Counted from the first letter of the stretch, positions 16,561 to 26,893 are shown. The stretch: 35,925 nt of DNA from Rhodospirillaceae bacterium (GCA_002724395.1 PBOR01000015.1:1-35925); one strand, 5' to 3'. The notes: generated by a model from the sequence alone, not told the origin. Numbers and translations: made by a program.

Positions 16561-18015
16561 TTAGGTCGCCGTTCCGCCAACTGTAAGGCCATCAAGCCGC
16601 ATGGTTGGCTGACCGACGCCGACTGGGACACTTTGACCGTACTTACCGCAGGTGCCCACGCCAGGGTCTAATTCCATATCATTTCCGATCATTGATACTT
16701 TCGTAAGCGCGTCCGGTCCGTTACCGATGAGTGTCGCGCCTTTTACCGGGGGCCCTTTTTCCCCATTCTCTATTTGATAAGCCTCGGTGCAACTGAAAAC
16801 AAACTTTCCACTGGTGATATCCACTTGACCGCCACCGAAATTGACTGCGTATAAACCGTTGTCGACGGACGCGAGAATTTCCTCGGGGTCTTTGTCGCCG
16901 GCTAGCATGTATGTGTTTGTCATGCGCGGCATGGGGGCGTGAGCGTAGGATTGCCGCCGACCATTTCCGGTAGCTGTCATGCCCATAAGCCGGGCATTCA
17001 TGCGATCCTGGATGTACCCTGTCAAAATGCCATCTTCGATGAGCGTTGTTGCCGCAGGTGCGGTTCCTTCGTCGTCAATAGTGATAGAGCCGCGTCGGTC
17101 GGCAATTGTACCGTCATCAACCACTGTGACGCCGGGGCTGGCCACCCTTTCTCCCATTAAATCTGCGAAAGCCGATGTTTTTTTGCGATTAAAATCACCC
17201 TCTAGCCCATGACCGATTGCTTCATGCAATAAGATGCCAGGCCAGCCGGGGCCCAGTACTACGGTCATTTCACCGGCAGGGGCGGGTTTGGAGTCCAAAT
17301 TCACCAATGCTTGACGATACGCTTCATCGGTTTGAGCTTTCCACGAACTTGGATCAAAAAAGGTTTGGTAACTGGAGCGCCCCCCCGTGCCATAGCTTCC
17401 GGTTTCCATGCGATCTCCATCCGCGACAACGATAGAGATGTTGACCCTGACCAAAGGACGAATGTCGGCGCTGCGGGCACCATCGGGTCGAATGATCTGC
17501 ACAGCCTGCCACTCGCCAGCGATTGAAGCCATAACCTGCGAAACTCTGTTATCTAGGCTTCGAGCATAGGCGTCGATTTCCGTTAGTAAATTAATCTTAC
17601 CGTCGAAATCAAATTCGCTAAGCGGGTTTGCATCAGAGTAAAGGTTTTGGTTGGTGACTGCTGGTCCCTCGGCCCATTTGCCGCTTCTGCCCGCCGATAC
17701 CGCTTGCACGGCATTAGCGGACCGTTTGATTGCATCTTCCGAAATTTCGGAAGAATGGGCGTATCCCGTTGCGTCGCCGGAAACTGCGCGCAGTCCAAAT
17801 CCTTGTACTGTGTCGAAGTTGGCACTTTTTACCTTGCCGTCGTCGAACGCAATACTCTCGGACTGACAATATTCGAGAAATAGCTCACCATCATCCGCGT
17901 TGTGCAGGGTCTCGCGGACGAGCGCTTCCGTGCGCGCCTGATCAAGGCCTACACGATTGAAGAATAGGTCGTTTGTTGTGGAAAGATGATCCATAGTTGT
18001 CTTGCCGTTTTCCAA
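16561..18015 (-). CDS. tldD: TldD metalloprotease subunit
   Basis: TldD is the zinc-bearing partner of TldE. Together they cleave peptides N- to C-terminally inside a closed chamber. The zinc site is HEAIGHGLEGDF (H264 and H268-269 region), followed by GTAPAATTLIEDGILTGYI, AHAPMPRMTNTYMLAG and a C-terminal GVGQPTMRLDGLTVGG. The length, 484 aa, matches E. coli TldD (481). I chose the TTG at 18015 because GGGGGGAGG lies seven bases upstream; an in-frame ATG at 17994 lacks a ribosome site but would also give a complete protein. The gene is divergent from ctaC and followed by a coupled lipoprotein gene. Confidence 0.94.
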   Translation of the reverse strand: MENGKTTMDHLSTTNDLFFNRVGLDQARTEALVRETLHNADDGELFLEYCQSESIAFDDGKVKSANFDTVQGFGLRAVSGDATGYAHSSEISEDAIKRSANAVQAVSAGRSGKWAEGPAVTNQNLYSDANPLSEFDFDGKINLLTEIDAYARSLDNRVSQVMASIAGEWQAVQIIRPDGARSADIRPLVRVNISIVVADGDRMETGSYGTGGRSSYQTFFDPSSWKAQTDEAYRQALVNLDSKPAPAGEMTVVLGPGWPGILLHEAIGHGLEGDFNRKKTSAFADLMGERVASPGVTVVDDGTIADRRGSITIDDEGTAPAATTLIEDGILTGYIQDRMNARLMGMTATGNGRRQSYAHAPMPRMTNTYMLAGDKDPEEILASVDNGLYAVNFGGGQVDITSGKFVFSCTEAYQIENGEKGPPVKGATLIGNGPDALTKVSMIGNDMELDPGVGTCGKYGQSVPVGVGQPTMRLDGLTVGGTAT

Positions 18016-18324
18016 TTGTGTGCCTCCCCCCTCATTAAACAATAAGACGAAGACTTCGACTGATCATAGAGCCCTTTGAGCGGATAATTAAGTTGTTTTG
18101 AATAAATCTAATAAGTGTACCTTTTAGTCAATGACGAGTTTATCTAAACACTTCACTTTGCCCGGAAATTTTGCGACATAGTGTCACGCGCGATAGGATG
18201 GCTTATCACCCAATGCTATATAGAGACTGTGGAAATTTAATGGCAGCTGGGCTTTTCTTTCGGCTACCAAATCCAATGGGCGACAACGAATTTTATCGTT
18301 AAAATGCTGGGGGGAGGAAAAAAC
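18016..18324. other. Divergent promoter region between tldD and the cytochrome oxidase operon
   Basis: These 309 bases contain no gene. They must hold the promoters of tldD (minus) and ctaC (plus). A short palindrome, CGAAG-A-CTTCG, lies at about 18052-18062, and a 5-bp hairpin, AACGA-ATTTTA-TCGTT, lies at about 18285-18300 just before the ctaC ribosome site. I cannot identify a confident -35/-10 pair or a known regulator box. Confidence 0.4.
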
Positions 18325-19221
18325 GTGAAACGGATTTTAGCTGTATTTGCAGCTCTAGATATAACGTTGCTTTCATCAGCGTTGCTGGCTGCCGAAAGTC
18401 CAAAAGTAGGTCCGCAGCCATGGCAGTTGGGGCTACAGCCGTCAGCATCTCCGACAATGGATTTTATCGTGTCCTTCCATGATTGGCTGGTCATTTTAAT
18501 TACGGGGATTTCCCTTTTTGTTTTGGCATTATTACTCTTTGTCGCTTATCGGTTCAGAGAGTCAAAAAATCCAACGCCATCGAAAACAACGCATCATTCT
18601 CTTCTCGAAGTGGCGTGGACCGCGATACCAATACTAATTTTAGTTGTTATAGCCATCCCGTCCTTCAAATTGCTTTACTTCGCAGACCGTGTCGAAAAAG
18701 CTGATATGACACTGAAAATTATCGGCAATCAGTGGAACTGGACATATCAATATCCTGATCATGGAAATTTTGAGTTTACAGCTTCAATGCTGCAGGGAGA
18801 GGAGCTGAGAGAAGCAAAAAAGGCGGAGGCGGCGAAGAATTCGGGTCGGCCAATACTGCGGCAGTTAAGCACAGATAATCCGGTAGTTTTGCCGGTTGGT
18901 AAGAAAATTCGTTTAATAATGACCGCGACTGACGTGTTGCACGCATGGGGAGTTTCGCCGTTAGGTGTTCGATTGGACACGGTGCCAGGTCGTTTGAACG
19001 AGACCTGGGTAGAAATTAAAAAGCCGGGCGTATATTACGGTTATTGCTCAGAGCTTTGCGGTGCCGGACACGCCTATATGCCGATTGAGTTGCATGCGGT
19101 CAGCCCATCGAAGTTCAATGAGTGGGCGGCTTCAAAGAAAAAATCAGCTGGACTTGATCGTCCGTCAAAACCAGTTGTTGCGACACCGGATTCATTAGAA
19201 CTTGCGCGTTCATCGCAATAA
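18325..19221 (+). CDS. ctaC: Cytochrome c oxidase subunit II
   Basis: Subunit II accepts electrons from cytochrome c at the binuclear CuA centre. The 298-aa product has a signal peptide (KRILAVFAALDITLLSSALLA), two membrane helices (about residues 50-75 and 95-117) and a periplasmic cupredoxin domain. The CuA ligands are visible: C241, C245, H249 and M252 in YCSELCGAGHAYM, plus the upstream His in DVLHAWGV. The aromatic electron-entry patch NQWNWTYQYP is present. The start is the GTG at 18325, with GGGGGAGG seven bases upstream; the ATG at 18304 would place the ribosome site inside the gene. It opens the oxidase operon. Confidence 0.96.
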   Translation: MKRILAVFAALDITLLSSALLAAESPKVGPQPWQLGLQPSASPTMDFIVSFHDWLVILITGISLFVLALLLFVAYRFRESKNPTPSKTTHHSLLEVAWTAIPILILVVIAIPSFKLLYFADRVEKADMTLKIIGNQWNWTYQYPDHGNFEFTASMLQGEELREAKKAEAAKNSGRPILRQLSTDNPVVLPVGKKIRLIMTATDVLHAWGVSPLGVRLDTVPGRLNETWVEIKKPGVYYGYCSELCGAGHAYMPIELHAVSPSKFNEWAASKKKSAGLDRPSKPVVATPDSLELARSSQ

Positions 19222-20865
<1,644 letters not shown>

Positions 20866-20886
20866 CGGCAGGGTTTGGGGGCATAC

Positions 20887-21804
20887 GTGGCTGACACTGC
20901 CTACCATATAAATTCGACGGGTAGCGCTGAAATAATTAGCGCTGAACCTGCGGATTATATTCAGCTTTTGAAGCCGCGCGTTATGTCGCTTGTCGTTTTT
21001 TCTGGTCTTGCTGGTCTGTTAGTGGCGCCAGGCACGCTCCATCCAATATTGGCGGTTGTCGCAGTACTTTGCATTGCTGTAGGTGCAGGCGCGTCCGGTG
21101 CTATTAATATGTGGTATGATCGCGATATTGATGCGGTGATGGAACGGACCCAAAAGCGTCCTATCCCGATGGGTCGCATGATTCCGGGCGATGCTTTGGG
21201 GTTTGGGATTGTCCTGGCAATTGGCTCAGTCACTGTGATGGGTCTGGCCGTAAATATTGTGGCCGCGTCCCTTTTGGCGCTGGCAATACTTTTTTATGTT
21301 TTCGTTTACACTGTTTGGCTGAAGAGGCGCACACCACAGAATATTGTGATTGGTGGCGCCTCCGGCGCGTTTCCACCGATGATTGGTTGGGCCGCAGTAA
21401 CAGGAAGTGTGGGTTTTGAGTCGCTTGTCTTGTTTGCGATGATTTTCTTTTGGACACCACCGCATTTCTGGGCGTTGGCCCTCTATCGCTCAGATGACTA
21501 TGAAAAAGCAGGTGTGCCGATGTTACCAGTAGTCGCCGGTCAACGCGAAACCAAACGTCAAATGTTATTTTACACCCTTTTGCTGCTGCCTCTTGCGTTG
21601 GCACCGACATTTATGGGGATTGCCGGGTGGTTGTATGGGGGCGTGGCCGCTGTCATGGGGGTGCTGTTTTGTATGGCGGCTCTGGCCGTCTGGTATGATA
21701 AAGGCGACCGCGCACCTAAACGCATGTTCGGCTTTTCAATATTCTACTTATTTATTCTGTTTGCGCTGATGATTGCTGACCGTACTGTCGGTGGCGGCAT
21801 TTGA
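20887..21804 (+). CDS. ctaB: Protoheme IX farnesyltransferase (heme O synthase)
   Basis: CtaB adds a farnesyl group to heme b, giving heme O, the precursor of heme A used by subunit I. This is a 305-aa UbiA-superfamily membrane protein with the motif NMWYDRDIDAVMERTQKRP, the stretch TPHFWALALY and the second signature DDYEKAGVPMLPVVAG. I chose the GTG at 20887, preceded by GGGGG; a TTG at 20875 is in frame but overlaps that site. It follows ctaD by about 20 bases. The next small gene starts 22 bases after its stop. Confidence 0.95.
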   Translation: MADTAYHINSTGSAEIISAEPADYIQLLKPRVMSLVVFSGLAGLLVAPGTLHPILAVVAVLCIAVGAGASGAINMWYDRDIDAVMERTQKRPIPMGRMIPGDALGFGIVLAIGSVTVMGLAVNIVAASLLALAILFYVFVYTVWLKRRTPQNIVIGGASGAFPPMIGWAAVTGSVGFESLVLFAMIFFWTPPHFWALALYRSDDYEKAGVPMLPVVAGQRETKRQMLFYTLLLLPLALAPTFMGIAGWLYGGVAAVMGVLFCMAALAVWYDKGDRAPKRMFGFSIFYLFILFALMIADRTVGGGI

Positions 21805-21826
21805 GGCATGGCTATTGGATTTAACG

Positions 21827-21988
21827 ATGACTGAAGAACCCGATAACGTAAAAGGTAAGGCTGGTTTTAATAGGCTTGCTGAAATGAAGCGCCGCCAGCG
21901 ATCAAAGAACTTGGCACTTGCGGGTGTTTTGGTGGGGCTCGCGGTTCTGTTCTATCTGGTTGCCATCGCACGTATGGGCGGGATGTGA
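21827..21988 (+). CDS. coxF: CoxF-type small membrane protein of the oxidase operon
   Basis: This 53-aa protein has a polar, basic N-terminal half (MKRRQRSKN) and one membrane helix ending in LFYLVAIARMGG. Small single-helix proteins of this shape occupy the same place, between ctaB and ctaG, in many alphaproteobacterial oxidase operons and are named CoxF. Their role is not well defined; help in assembly is assumed. The start is the ATG at 21827. The same frame is open upstream into ctaB, but the ATG at 21827 gives the usual family length. Its stop is three bases before the ctaG start. Confidence 0.82.
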   Translation: MTEEPDNVKGKAGFNRLAEMKRRQRSKNLALAGVLVGLAVLFYLVAIARMGGM

Positions 21989-21991
21989 CGG

Positions 21992-22567
21992 ATGCCGGAT
22001 AGTTTGAGAGTAAAAAACAGACGGATCCTTTTAGCGCTTACCGTTATCGTGGCCGGTATGATTGGTATGTCTTATGCGGCAGTTCCGCTGTACGATTTGT
22101 TTTGCCGAGTTACCGGCTTTGGCGGCACAACACAAGTAGCGAGTGCTCCAAGCGCGAAGACTGCAGATCGTATTATAAAAATTCGCTTTGATGCTAGCTT
22201 GAGCAACTCAATGCCGTGGAAGTTTCAGCCGGTACAACGAGAAATGAGTTTGCGGGTGGGCAAGACGGGCATTGCTTTTTATCGCGCTGAGAATCAATCT
22301 GAACAAACCTTGGTAGGAACGGCAACCTTCAATGTCACTCCTCTTAAAGCCGGCATCTATTTTAGTAAAATTGATTGCTTCTGCTTCAAGGAGCAACAAC
22401 TAAAATCCGGTGAAAAGGTTGATATGCCGGTCACATTTTTTGTTGACCCTGAGATTATGATGGATCGGAATTTAGATGATGTAGATACTATAACCTTGTC
22501 TTATACTTTTTTCGAAACTGCTGGCTCTTTGAGCGCTGTGGAGAATACCGTTAAGACTGTAAATTAA
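21992..22567 (+). CDS. ctaG: Cytochrome c oxidase assembly protein CtaG (Cox11)
   Basis: CtaG/Cox11 delivers copper to the CuB site of subunit I. The 191-aa protein has one N-terminal membrane helix (about residues 12-30) and a periplasmic immunoglobulin-like domain. The copper ligands are visible: C129 and C131 in the CFCF motif of KIDCFCFKEQQL, and C38 in YDLFCRVTGFGG. Family stretches PVQREMSLRVGKTG and MPVTFFVDPEI are present. The start is the ATG at 21992. ctaE follows after 57 bases that contain a small hairpin. Confidence 0.96.
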   Translation: MPDSLRVKNRRILLALTVIVAGMIGMSYAAVPLYDLFCRVTGFGGTTQVASAPSAKTADRIIKIRFDASLSNSMPWKFQPVQREMSLRVGKTGIAFYRAENQSEQTLVGTATFNVTPLKAGIYFSKIDCFCFKEQQLKSGEKVDMPVTFFVDPEIMMDRNLDDVDTITLSYTFFETAGSLSAVENTVKTVN

Positions 22568-22576
22568 TTTAATGAA

Positions 22577-22592
22577 TTGCCCCTTGGGGCGA
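22577..22592 (+). other. Small intercistronic hairpin with CUUG loop
   Basis: Between ctaG and ctaE the sequence TTGCCC-CTTG-GGGCGA can fold into a six-pair stem (one U-G pair) with a CUUG tetraloop, a loop type known for high stability. It ends 32 bases before the ctaE start and has no T-run, so a terminator is unlikely. It may protect or punctuate the operon mRNA. Function is inference. Confidence 0.35.
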
Positions 22593-22624
22593 TGGTAATA
22601 AGACCGAAAAAGGAGAGGTCAGCC

Positions 22625-23488
22625 ATGAGTGCCGATGCACACCACGAACAACCCCACGATTATCATTTAGTGGATCCAAGCCCTTGGCCAGCTGCTGGCG
22701 CTGCTGCTGCGTTTATATTGTTTTTCGGGCTTATTCTATACATGCACCCAAGCACTTTTGGCGATGGTCTTGAAAAAACAATTACTAGCTTTGGGTTTTG
22801 GATATTTATGCCCGGCTTGCTAATGGTCATGGCGACTATGTGGGTTTGGTGGCGCGATGTGATTCGCGAATCAAATGTTGAAGGGCATCACACGCCTGTT
22901 GTGCAGCTAGGCCTACGTTACGGAATGATGTTGTTTATAGCCTCGGAAATTATGTTCTTCGCAGCATTTTTCTGGGCTTTTTTCGATGCCAGTCTTTATG
23001 CGGGTGAAGCTCAGCAAGTAGCGCGTACAGCGGCGACGGGCGGCGTATGGCCACCGAAAGGTATTGAGACTTTCGATGCCTTCGATATACCGTTCATGAA
23101 TACGCTGATTTTACTGTTGTCTGGCTGCACTGTGACCTGGGCTCATCACGCGTTGCGTGAGAATAATCAAAAAGATTTGGTAAGAGGCTTGGGCTACACT
23201 ATCGTTCTCGGTATCGCTTTTACTGCTTTGCAGGCTTACGAATATGTTCATGCAAGCTTTACGATAGGTAGCGGAATTTACGGTTCAACTTTTTACTTGG
23301 CGACAGGCTTCCACGGCTTCCATGTAATCGTAGGTACAATTTTCTTAACGGTGTGTTATTTTCGTGCGCGTGGAGGTCAATTCAAGCCCGATCATCATTT
23401 CGGCCTCGAAGCGGCAGCCTGGTACTGGCACTTTGTTGACGTGGTCTGGCTATTCCTGTTCTGCTGTGTTTATTGGTGGGGTGGCTGA
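22625..23488 (+). CDS. ctaE: Cytochrome c oxidase subunit III
   Basis: Subunit III stabilises the catalytic core and aids proton uptake. The 287-aa product has the seven expected membrane helices. Landmarks are HDYHLVDPSPWPAAGA at the N-terminus, GMMLFIASEIMFFAAFFWAF (a conserved helix with the acidic residue), YGSTFYLATGFHGFHVIVGT and the final AWYWHFVDVVWLFLF. The ATG at 22625 is preceded by GGAGAGG at good spacing; codons upstream in the same frame cover the hairpin and are not coding. Its end overlaps the start of the broken DUF983 gene by eight bases, the usual tight spacing for this pair. Confidence 0.97.
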   Translation: MSADAHHEQPHDYHLVDPSPWPAAGAAAAFILFFGLILYMHPSTFGDGLEKTITSFGFWIFMPGLLMVMATMWVWWRDVIRESNVEGHHTPVVQLGLRYGMMLFIASEIMFFAAFFWAFFDASLYAGEAQQVARTAATGGVWPPKGIETFDAFDIPFMNTLILLLSGCTVTWAHHALRENNQKDLVRGLGYTIVLGIAFTALQAYEYVHASFTIGSGIYGSTFYLATGFHGFHVIVGTIFLTVCYFRARGGQFKPDHHFGLEAAAWYWHFVDVVWLFLFCCVYWWGG

Positions 23489-23882
23489 TCGTCTCGGGTT
23501 TGACCGGCCGGCTTTCTGTATCCTGTTTTCTGTAGGATTGTGTTGCCGATACCCTAGATGCCGTATCGGCAAGCGTTATAACCGTTCTTTAGTCGTGTCT
23601 GATATTTATAAATTTTGTCATCTAGCTTTGAAAGCCGGGGCAAGCGGGGACAGGTTGGCGATGTTCGTTATGTTTATCATCGCGCCGATCGCCGCTGGAT
23701 TGGCATTGTGGATTGGTTTGGTTTTTCTTCTGCCGTTGTGAGTGCGTATGGTCTTGCTGATACCGTTTATTCTCGATGGATCGGATATGTTGCTGCGTCC
23801 CTTTAAGTCCATTTTGATTGCGCTGCTATATCATCTCAATGCTGACGATAGCTGCCTTGATACGTTTAGTGAAGAGGATTAA
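23481..23882 (+). pseudogene. DUF983-family gene interrupted by a stop codon
   Basis: A DUF983 membrane protein normally sits here, between ctaE and SURF1. The frame starts with a GTG overlapping the ctaE stop and reads GFDRPAF, CCRYPRC, SGDRLAMFVMFI and PIAAGLALWIG, then meets TGA at 23739-23741. Beyond the stop the same frame continues with VRMVLLIPFIL, MLLRPFKSILIALLYHLNADD, ending at TAA 23880-23882. The stop takes the place of the Trp that follows PPL in the family. Both zinc-ribbon pairs have lost their first cysteine to tyrosine (CPRC-type to YPRC, and C-x-x-C to YKFC). No frameshift is needed. I regard it as a recently inactivated gene; the first 86 codons could still be translated. 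Confidence 0.85.
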
Positions 23883-23885
23883 CTA

Positions 23886-24584
23886 ATGGCCTTCCGTCCT
23901 AAATTAGTGCCAACCCTATTTACCATACCCGCTTTGATTGCGCTGTTGGCGCTGGGCTCTTGGCAGGTACAGCGGTTGTATTGGAAAGACGCGCTGATAG
24001 ATAAGTTACAGTCTCGATCCAGTGCCGCCGCAACCGAGTTGCCTGTTGATCCAGGAGACCTAGATGCGCTCGAATATAAACGTGTTTCGACAGTGGGTCG
24101 GTTCGATCATGCTAATGAATTTCATCTGGTCAATCGGTCGTTGAACGGCAACCCCGGTGTTCACATTATTACGCCATTGATTCGCGCTGATGGTGATGCT
24201 GCTCTTTTGGTAAACCGCGGCTGGGTGCCGTTTGATAAGAAATTGTCATCTCAAAGAGCAAGCGGCCAAATCAAGGGGCTCGTTAAGGTGGAGGGAATTG
24301 TCCGGCTCGTGAAAGGTCCGGGACTATTTACACCCAAAAATGAACCGAAGAAAAATTTTTGGTTTTTCATCGACCCACTTAGCATGGCACGGCTTGCTAA
24401 GCTTTCTGTTGAGCCTCGGTACTACTTGGTGGATGGGAATAAAGCCGTACCGGGCGGGTTTCCTATCGGGCGCCAATGGACGCTGAAAATTCGAAACGAT
24501 CATCTACAATACGCTATCACTTGGTACGCGCTGACAATTGCTCTTTTGGCTATATACGTATTGTACCATAGAAGGCCGGAGTAA
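23886..24584 (+). CDS. SURF1 family cytochrome oxidase biogenesis protein
   Basis: SURF1 proteins help insert heme a into subunit I. The 232-aa product has the classic two-helix layout: an N-terminal helix (about residues 10-28) ending in GSWQVQRLYWK, a periplasmic domain, and a C-terminal helix (about 205-227). Family motifs are EYKRVSTVGRFDH, LLVNRGWVPFDKK and NDHLQYAITWYALTIAL. The ATG at 23886 lies three bases after the end of the broken DUF983 frame, with GAGGAT upstream. The next gene starts three bases after its stop. Confidence 0.95.
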   Translation: MAFRPKLVPTLFTIPALIALLALGSWQVQRLYWKDALIDKLQSRSSAAATELPVDPGDLDALEYKRVSTVGRFDHANEFHLVNRSLNGNPGVHIITPLIRADGDAALLVNRGWVPFDKKLSSQRASGQIKGLVKVEGIVRLVKGPGLFTPKNEPKKNFWFFIDPLSMARLAKLSVEPRYYLVDGNKAVPGGFPIGRQWTLKIRNDHLQYAITWYALTIALLAIYVLYHRRPE

Positions 24585-24587
24585 ATA

Positions 24588-26084
24588 GTGATCGACGTGA
24601 GTGACGCTTATGAGTCGTTAGAGCGGCGCTTCCGGCGCCTTGATATTTTGAAGCAAGCCGAGGGAATTCTCCATTGGGATCAATCAGTTTTCATGCCGTC
24701 GAAGGGGGCTTCGGCGCGTGGCGCGCAACTCGCCGAACTCAAGGTGATCGGCCACGAAATTATTACCGATCCTGAAATAGAGTGTCTTTTAGGCGAAGTT
24801 GATCCGACAGCGCTGGACTCCTGGCAGCAGGCGAATGTCCGGGAAATGCGCCGTATTTGGGCGGATGCTAACGCTGTGCCCGCAGATTTAGTTGTGGCGC
24901 ATAGTAAAGCTTGCACGGCATGTGAAGCGGTTTGGCGCGAGGCGCGAGCAAACAATGACTTTGCATCTGTGTTGCCGACCCTTGAAGAGGTGTTAAGACT
25001 AACGCGGGAAATAGGCGAGGTTAAGGCATCTTTCCTAAAGTTGAGTCTTTATGATGCGCTATTAGAAAAATACGCACCAGGTATGCGCATCGATGACATC
25101 ACGCTAGTTTTGAACGATTATGCCGACTTTCTGCCCTCATTCTTAGACCGTGTGTTGGAACGTCAGGAAAGGGAACATCCGGTCCTTGCGCCGATGGGGC
25201 CATTCCCGGTCGATAGGCAGCGGAAGTTGATGCGTCAGTTAGCCGAAACAGTGGGGTTGGATTTCCAATCGGCCCGTCTTGATGAAAGTTTGCACCCATT
25301 CTCCGGCGGTATACCAGAAGATAGTCGTATTACTACGCGCTATGACGAAGATGATTTTGCCGACGCTATGATGGCGGTGCTGCATGAGACTGGGCATGCG
25401 ATGTATGAGCGAGGGCGCCCGGCTGCGTGGCGGGGGCAACCGGTGGGCCACTCTCGAGGCATGGTTATCCATGAGAGTCAGTCTCTATTGGTTGAAATGC
25501 AGGTATGCCGGTCGCAAGAATTCATTGGCTGGGCTGCGCCAATGTTGAAGGCTAGTCTTTCCGGTGAAGGCCCAGCATGGGAGTCAAAGAATTTGTATCG
25601 CCGAGCAATTCATGTGAACCCAGGCTTTATCCGTGTTGATGCAGACGAAATAACATACCCAGCGCATATCATTTTGCGAACGAGGTTGGAACAGGCCATG
25701 TTATGCGGCGATTTAGTGCTAAGGGATTTGCCGGGTGCTTGGAATGATACTATGCAAGAGTTGCTGGGCATCACACCGTCTGAAGATCGGTGTGGTTGCT
25801 TGCAAGATATCCATTGGTATGATGGAGCTTGGGGATATTTCCCTTCCTATACATTGGGCGCCATAGCAGCAGCACAAATTTTCGAAACCGCCCAAACGGC
25901 CAATTCTGATATTTTGCCGTCAATCGCGGATGGTAATTTTAAACCGTTGATGGATTGGTTGCTGAAGAACATACATAGTTTGGGCTGTCTGTATACAGCA
26001 GATGAATTGTTGGAGCACGCGACTGGTCGACCGCTCGACCCAACATCTTTTAAGGCGCATCTGCAAAAAAGGTATCTATGCTGA
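24588..26084 (+). CDS. M32 family carboxypeptidase (Taq-type)
   Basis: M32 carboxypeptidases are cytosolic metalloenzymes that remove C-terminal residues from peptides. The 498-aa product has the usual length and an all-helical composition. The metal-binding HETGH motif is at residues 266-270, followed by GQPVGHSRGMVIHESQSLLVE with the downstream acidic ligand, and the late family block IRVDADEITYPAHIILRTRLE. The start is the GTG at 24588 with GGAG seven bases upstream. It follows SURF1 by three bases and overlaps the next gene by seven, so it belongs to the oxidase transcript or its immediate extension. Its presence between SURF1 and thrC is not something I know as standard for this cluster. 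Confidence 0.95.
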   Translation: MIDVSDAYESLERRFRRLDILKQAEGILHWDQSVFMPSKGASARGAQLAELKVIGHEIITDPEIECLLGEVDPTALDSWQQANVREMRRIWADANAVPADLVVAHSKACTACEAVWREARANNDFASVLPTLEEVLRLTREIGEVKASFLKLSLYDALLEKYAPGMRIDDITLVLNDYADFLPSFLDRVLERQEREHPVLAPMGPFPVDRQRKLMRQLAETVGLDFQSARLDESLHPFSGGIPEDSRITTRYDEDDFADAMMAVLHETGHAMYERGRPAAWRGQPVGHSRGMVIHESQSLLVEMQVCRSQEFIGWAAPMLKASLSGEGPAWESKNLYRRAIHVNPGFIRVDADEITYPAHIILRTRLEQAMLCGDLVLRDLPGAWNDTMQELLGITPSEDRCGCLQDIHWYDGAWGYFPSYTLGAIAAAQIFETAQTANSDILPSIADGNFKPLMDWLLKNIHSLGCLYTADELLEHATGRPLDPTSFKAHLQKRYLC

Positions 26085-26827
26085 TGTGGGAAATTAGCGC
26101 TATCGTTATTGTCGCTCTCACATTTCTGTTGGCAGGGTTTACGAAAGGTGTGGTCGGTTTGGGTTTGCCGACGGTCTCGCTGGCATTATTAACGGTGTTC
26201 TTTGGCCTTAGGGAAGCCGTGGTGTTAATGCTGATTCCCTCCTTCATGACTAATGTCTGGCAGGCACTAGACGGTCCCCATTTTCGCAATGTAATAAGTC
26301 GGTTTTGGCCCTTATTGTTGGTAGGGTTTTTAGGAACATGGGCGACTGCGGGCTTAATCGCGAAGGCAGATGCCACGCTGCTAACAGCTATTTTGGGTGC
26401 GTCTATTATCATTTACGCGGCTTTCGGCCTGTCGCCGATGAAAATTCCAAACCCAAAAGCGCAAGAGCGCTGGTTGTCGCCTTTGGTCGGTGGTCTTACC
26501 GGTGCACTCACTGGATTAACAGGGTCGTTCGTCGTGCCCTCGGTATTGTATTTTCAATCGCTTCAGCTGCCGCGTGAGTATCTCATTCAGGTCATGGGCA
26601 CGTGGTTTTCCGTGGCCACGTTCGCTTTGGGCATGGCATTAGGGTGGCAAAGCTTGCTGCCGCTTGATCAAGGCATTATATCGGCCGGGGCTCTTATACC
26701 TGCTGTTGGTGGCTTGGTTCTCGGGCAAATGGTCCGCCGCCGCTTGTCGGAACAGGCCTTCCGGAAGGTTTTCTTTGTTTCTTTGCTAGTACTTGGTCTG
26801 TATATCGCTGGCGTTGCGTTTATGTAA
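26078..26827 (+). CDS. TSUP (TauE/SafE) family permease
   Basis: The 249-aa product is hydrophobic, with about eight membrane helices in two similar halves. The first half holds LAGFTKGVVGLGLPTVSLALL and the second GGLTGALTGLTGSFVVPSVL, the paired glycine-rich signatures of the 4-toluene sulfonate uptake permease (TSUP) family. Members export or import small sulfur-containing or organic anions such as sulfite, taurine derivatives or sulfoacetate; the substrate cannot be deduced. The start is the ATG at 26078, inside the last codons of the carboxypeptidase gene, which suggests coupled translation. A second in-frame ATG is at 26084. Confidence 0.9.
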   Translation: MLMWEISAIVIVALTFLLAGFTKGVVGLGLPTVSLALLTVFFGLREAVVLMLIPSFMTNVWQALDGPHFRNVISRFWPLLLVGFLGTWATAGLIAKADATLLTAILGASIIIYAAFGLSPMKIPNPKAQERWLSPLVGGLTGALTGLTGSFVVPSVLYFQSLQLPREYLIQVMGTWFSVATFALGMALGWQSLLPLDQGIISAGALIPAVGGLVLGQMVRRRLSEQAFRKVFFVSLLVLGLYIAGVAFM

Positions 26828-26893
26828 GGTCTACTTGCTCCGGAAGCGCGTCGCGATTAGGGTATCGCCTTCTTAATTCGGGGAGGGCGCATT

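Noticed and set aside
16561-18015. TldD/TldE as a sign of a local microcin or RiPP cluster
   Set aside because: No precursor peptide, modifying enzyme or exporter is present; both genes sit in their usual alphaproteobacterial housekeeping neighbourhoods.
23739-23741. TGA read as tryptophan (altered genetic code) or as selenocysteine in the DUF983 frame
   Set aside because: Other genes here use TGG for Trp and TGA as a normal stop, the bluB remnant carries TAG and TAA, and no SECIS-like context is evident. Gene decay explains it better.
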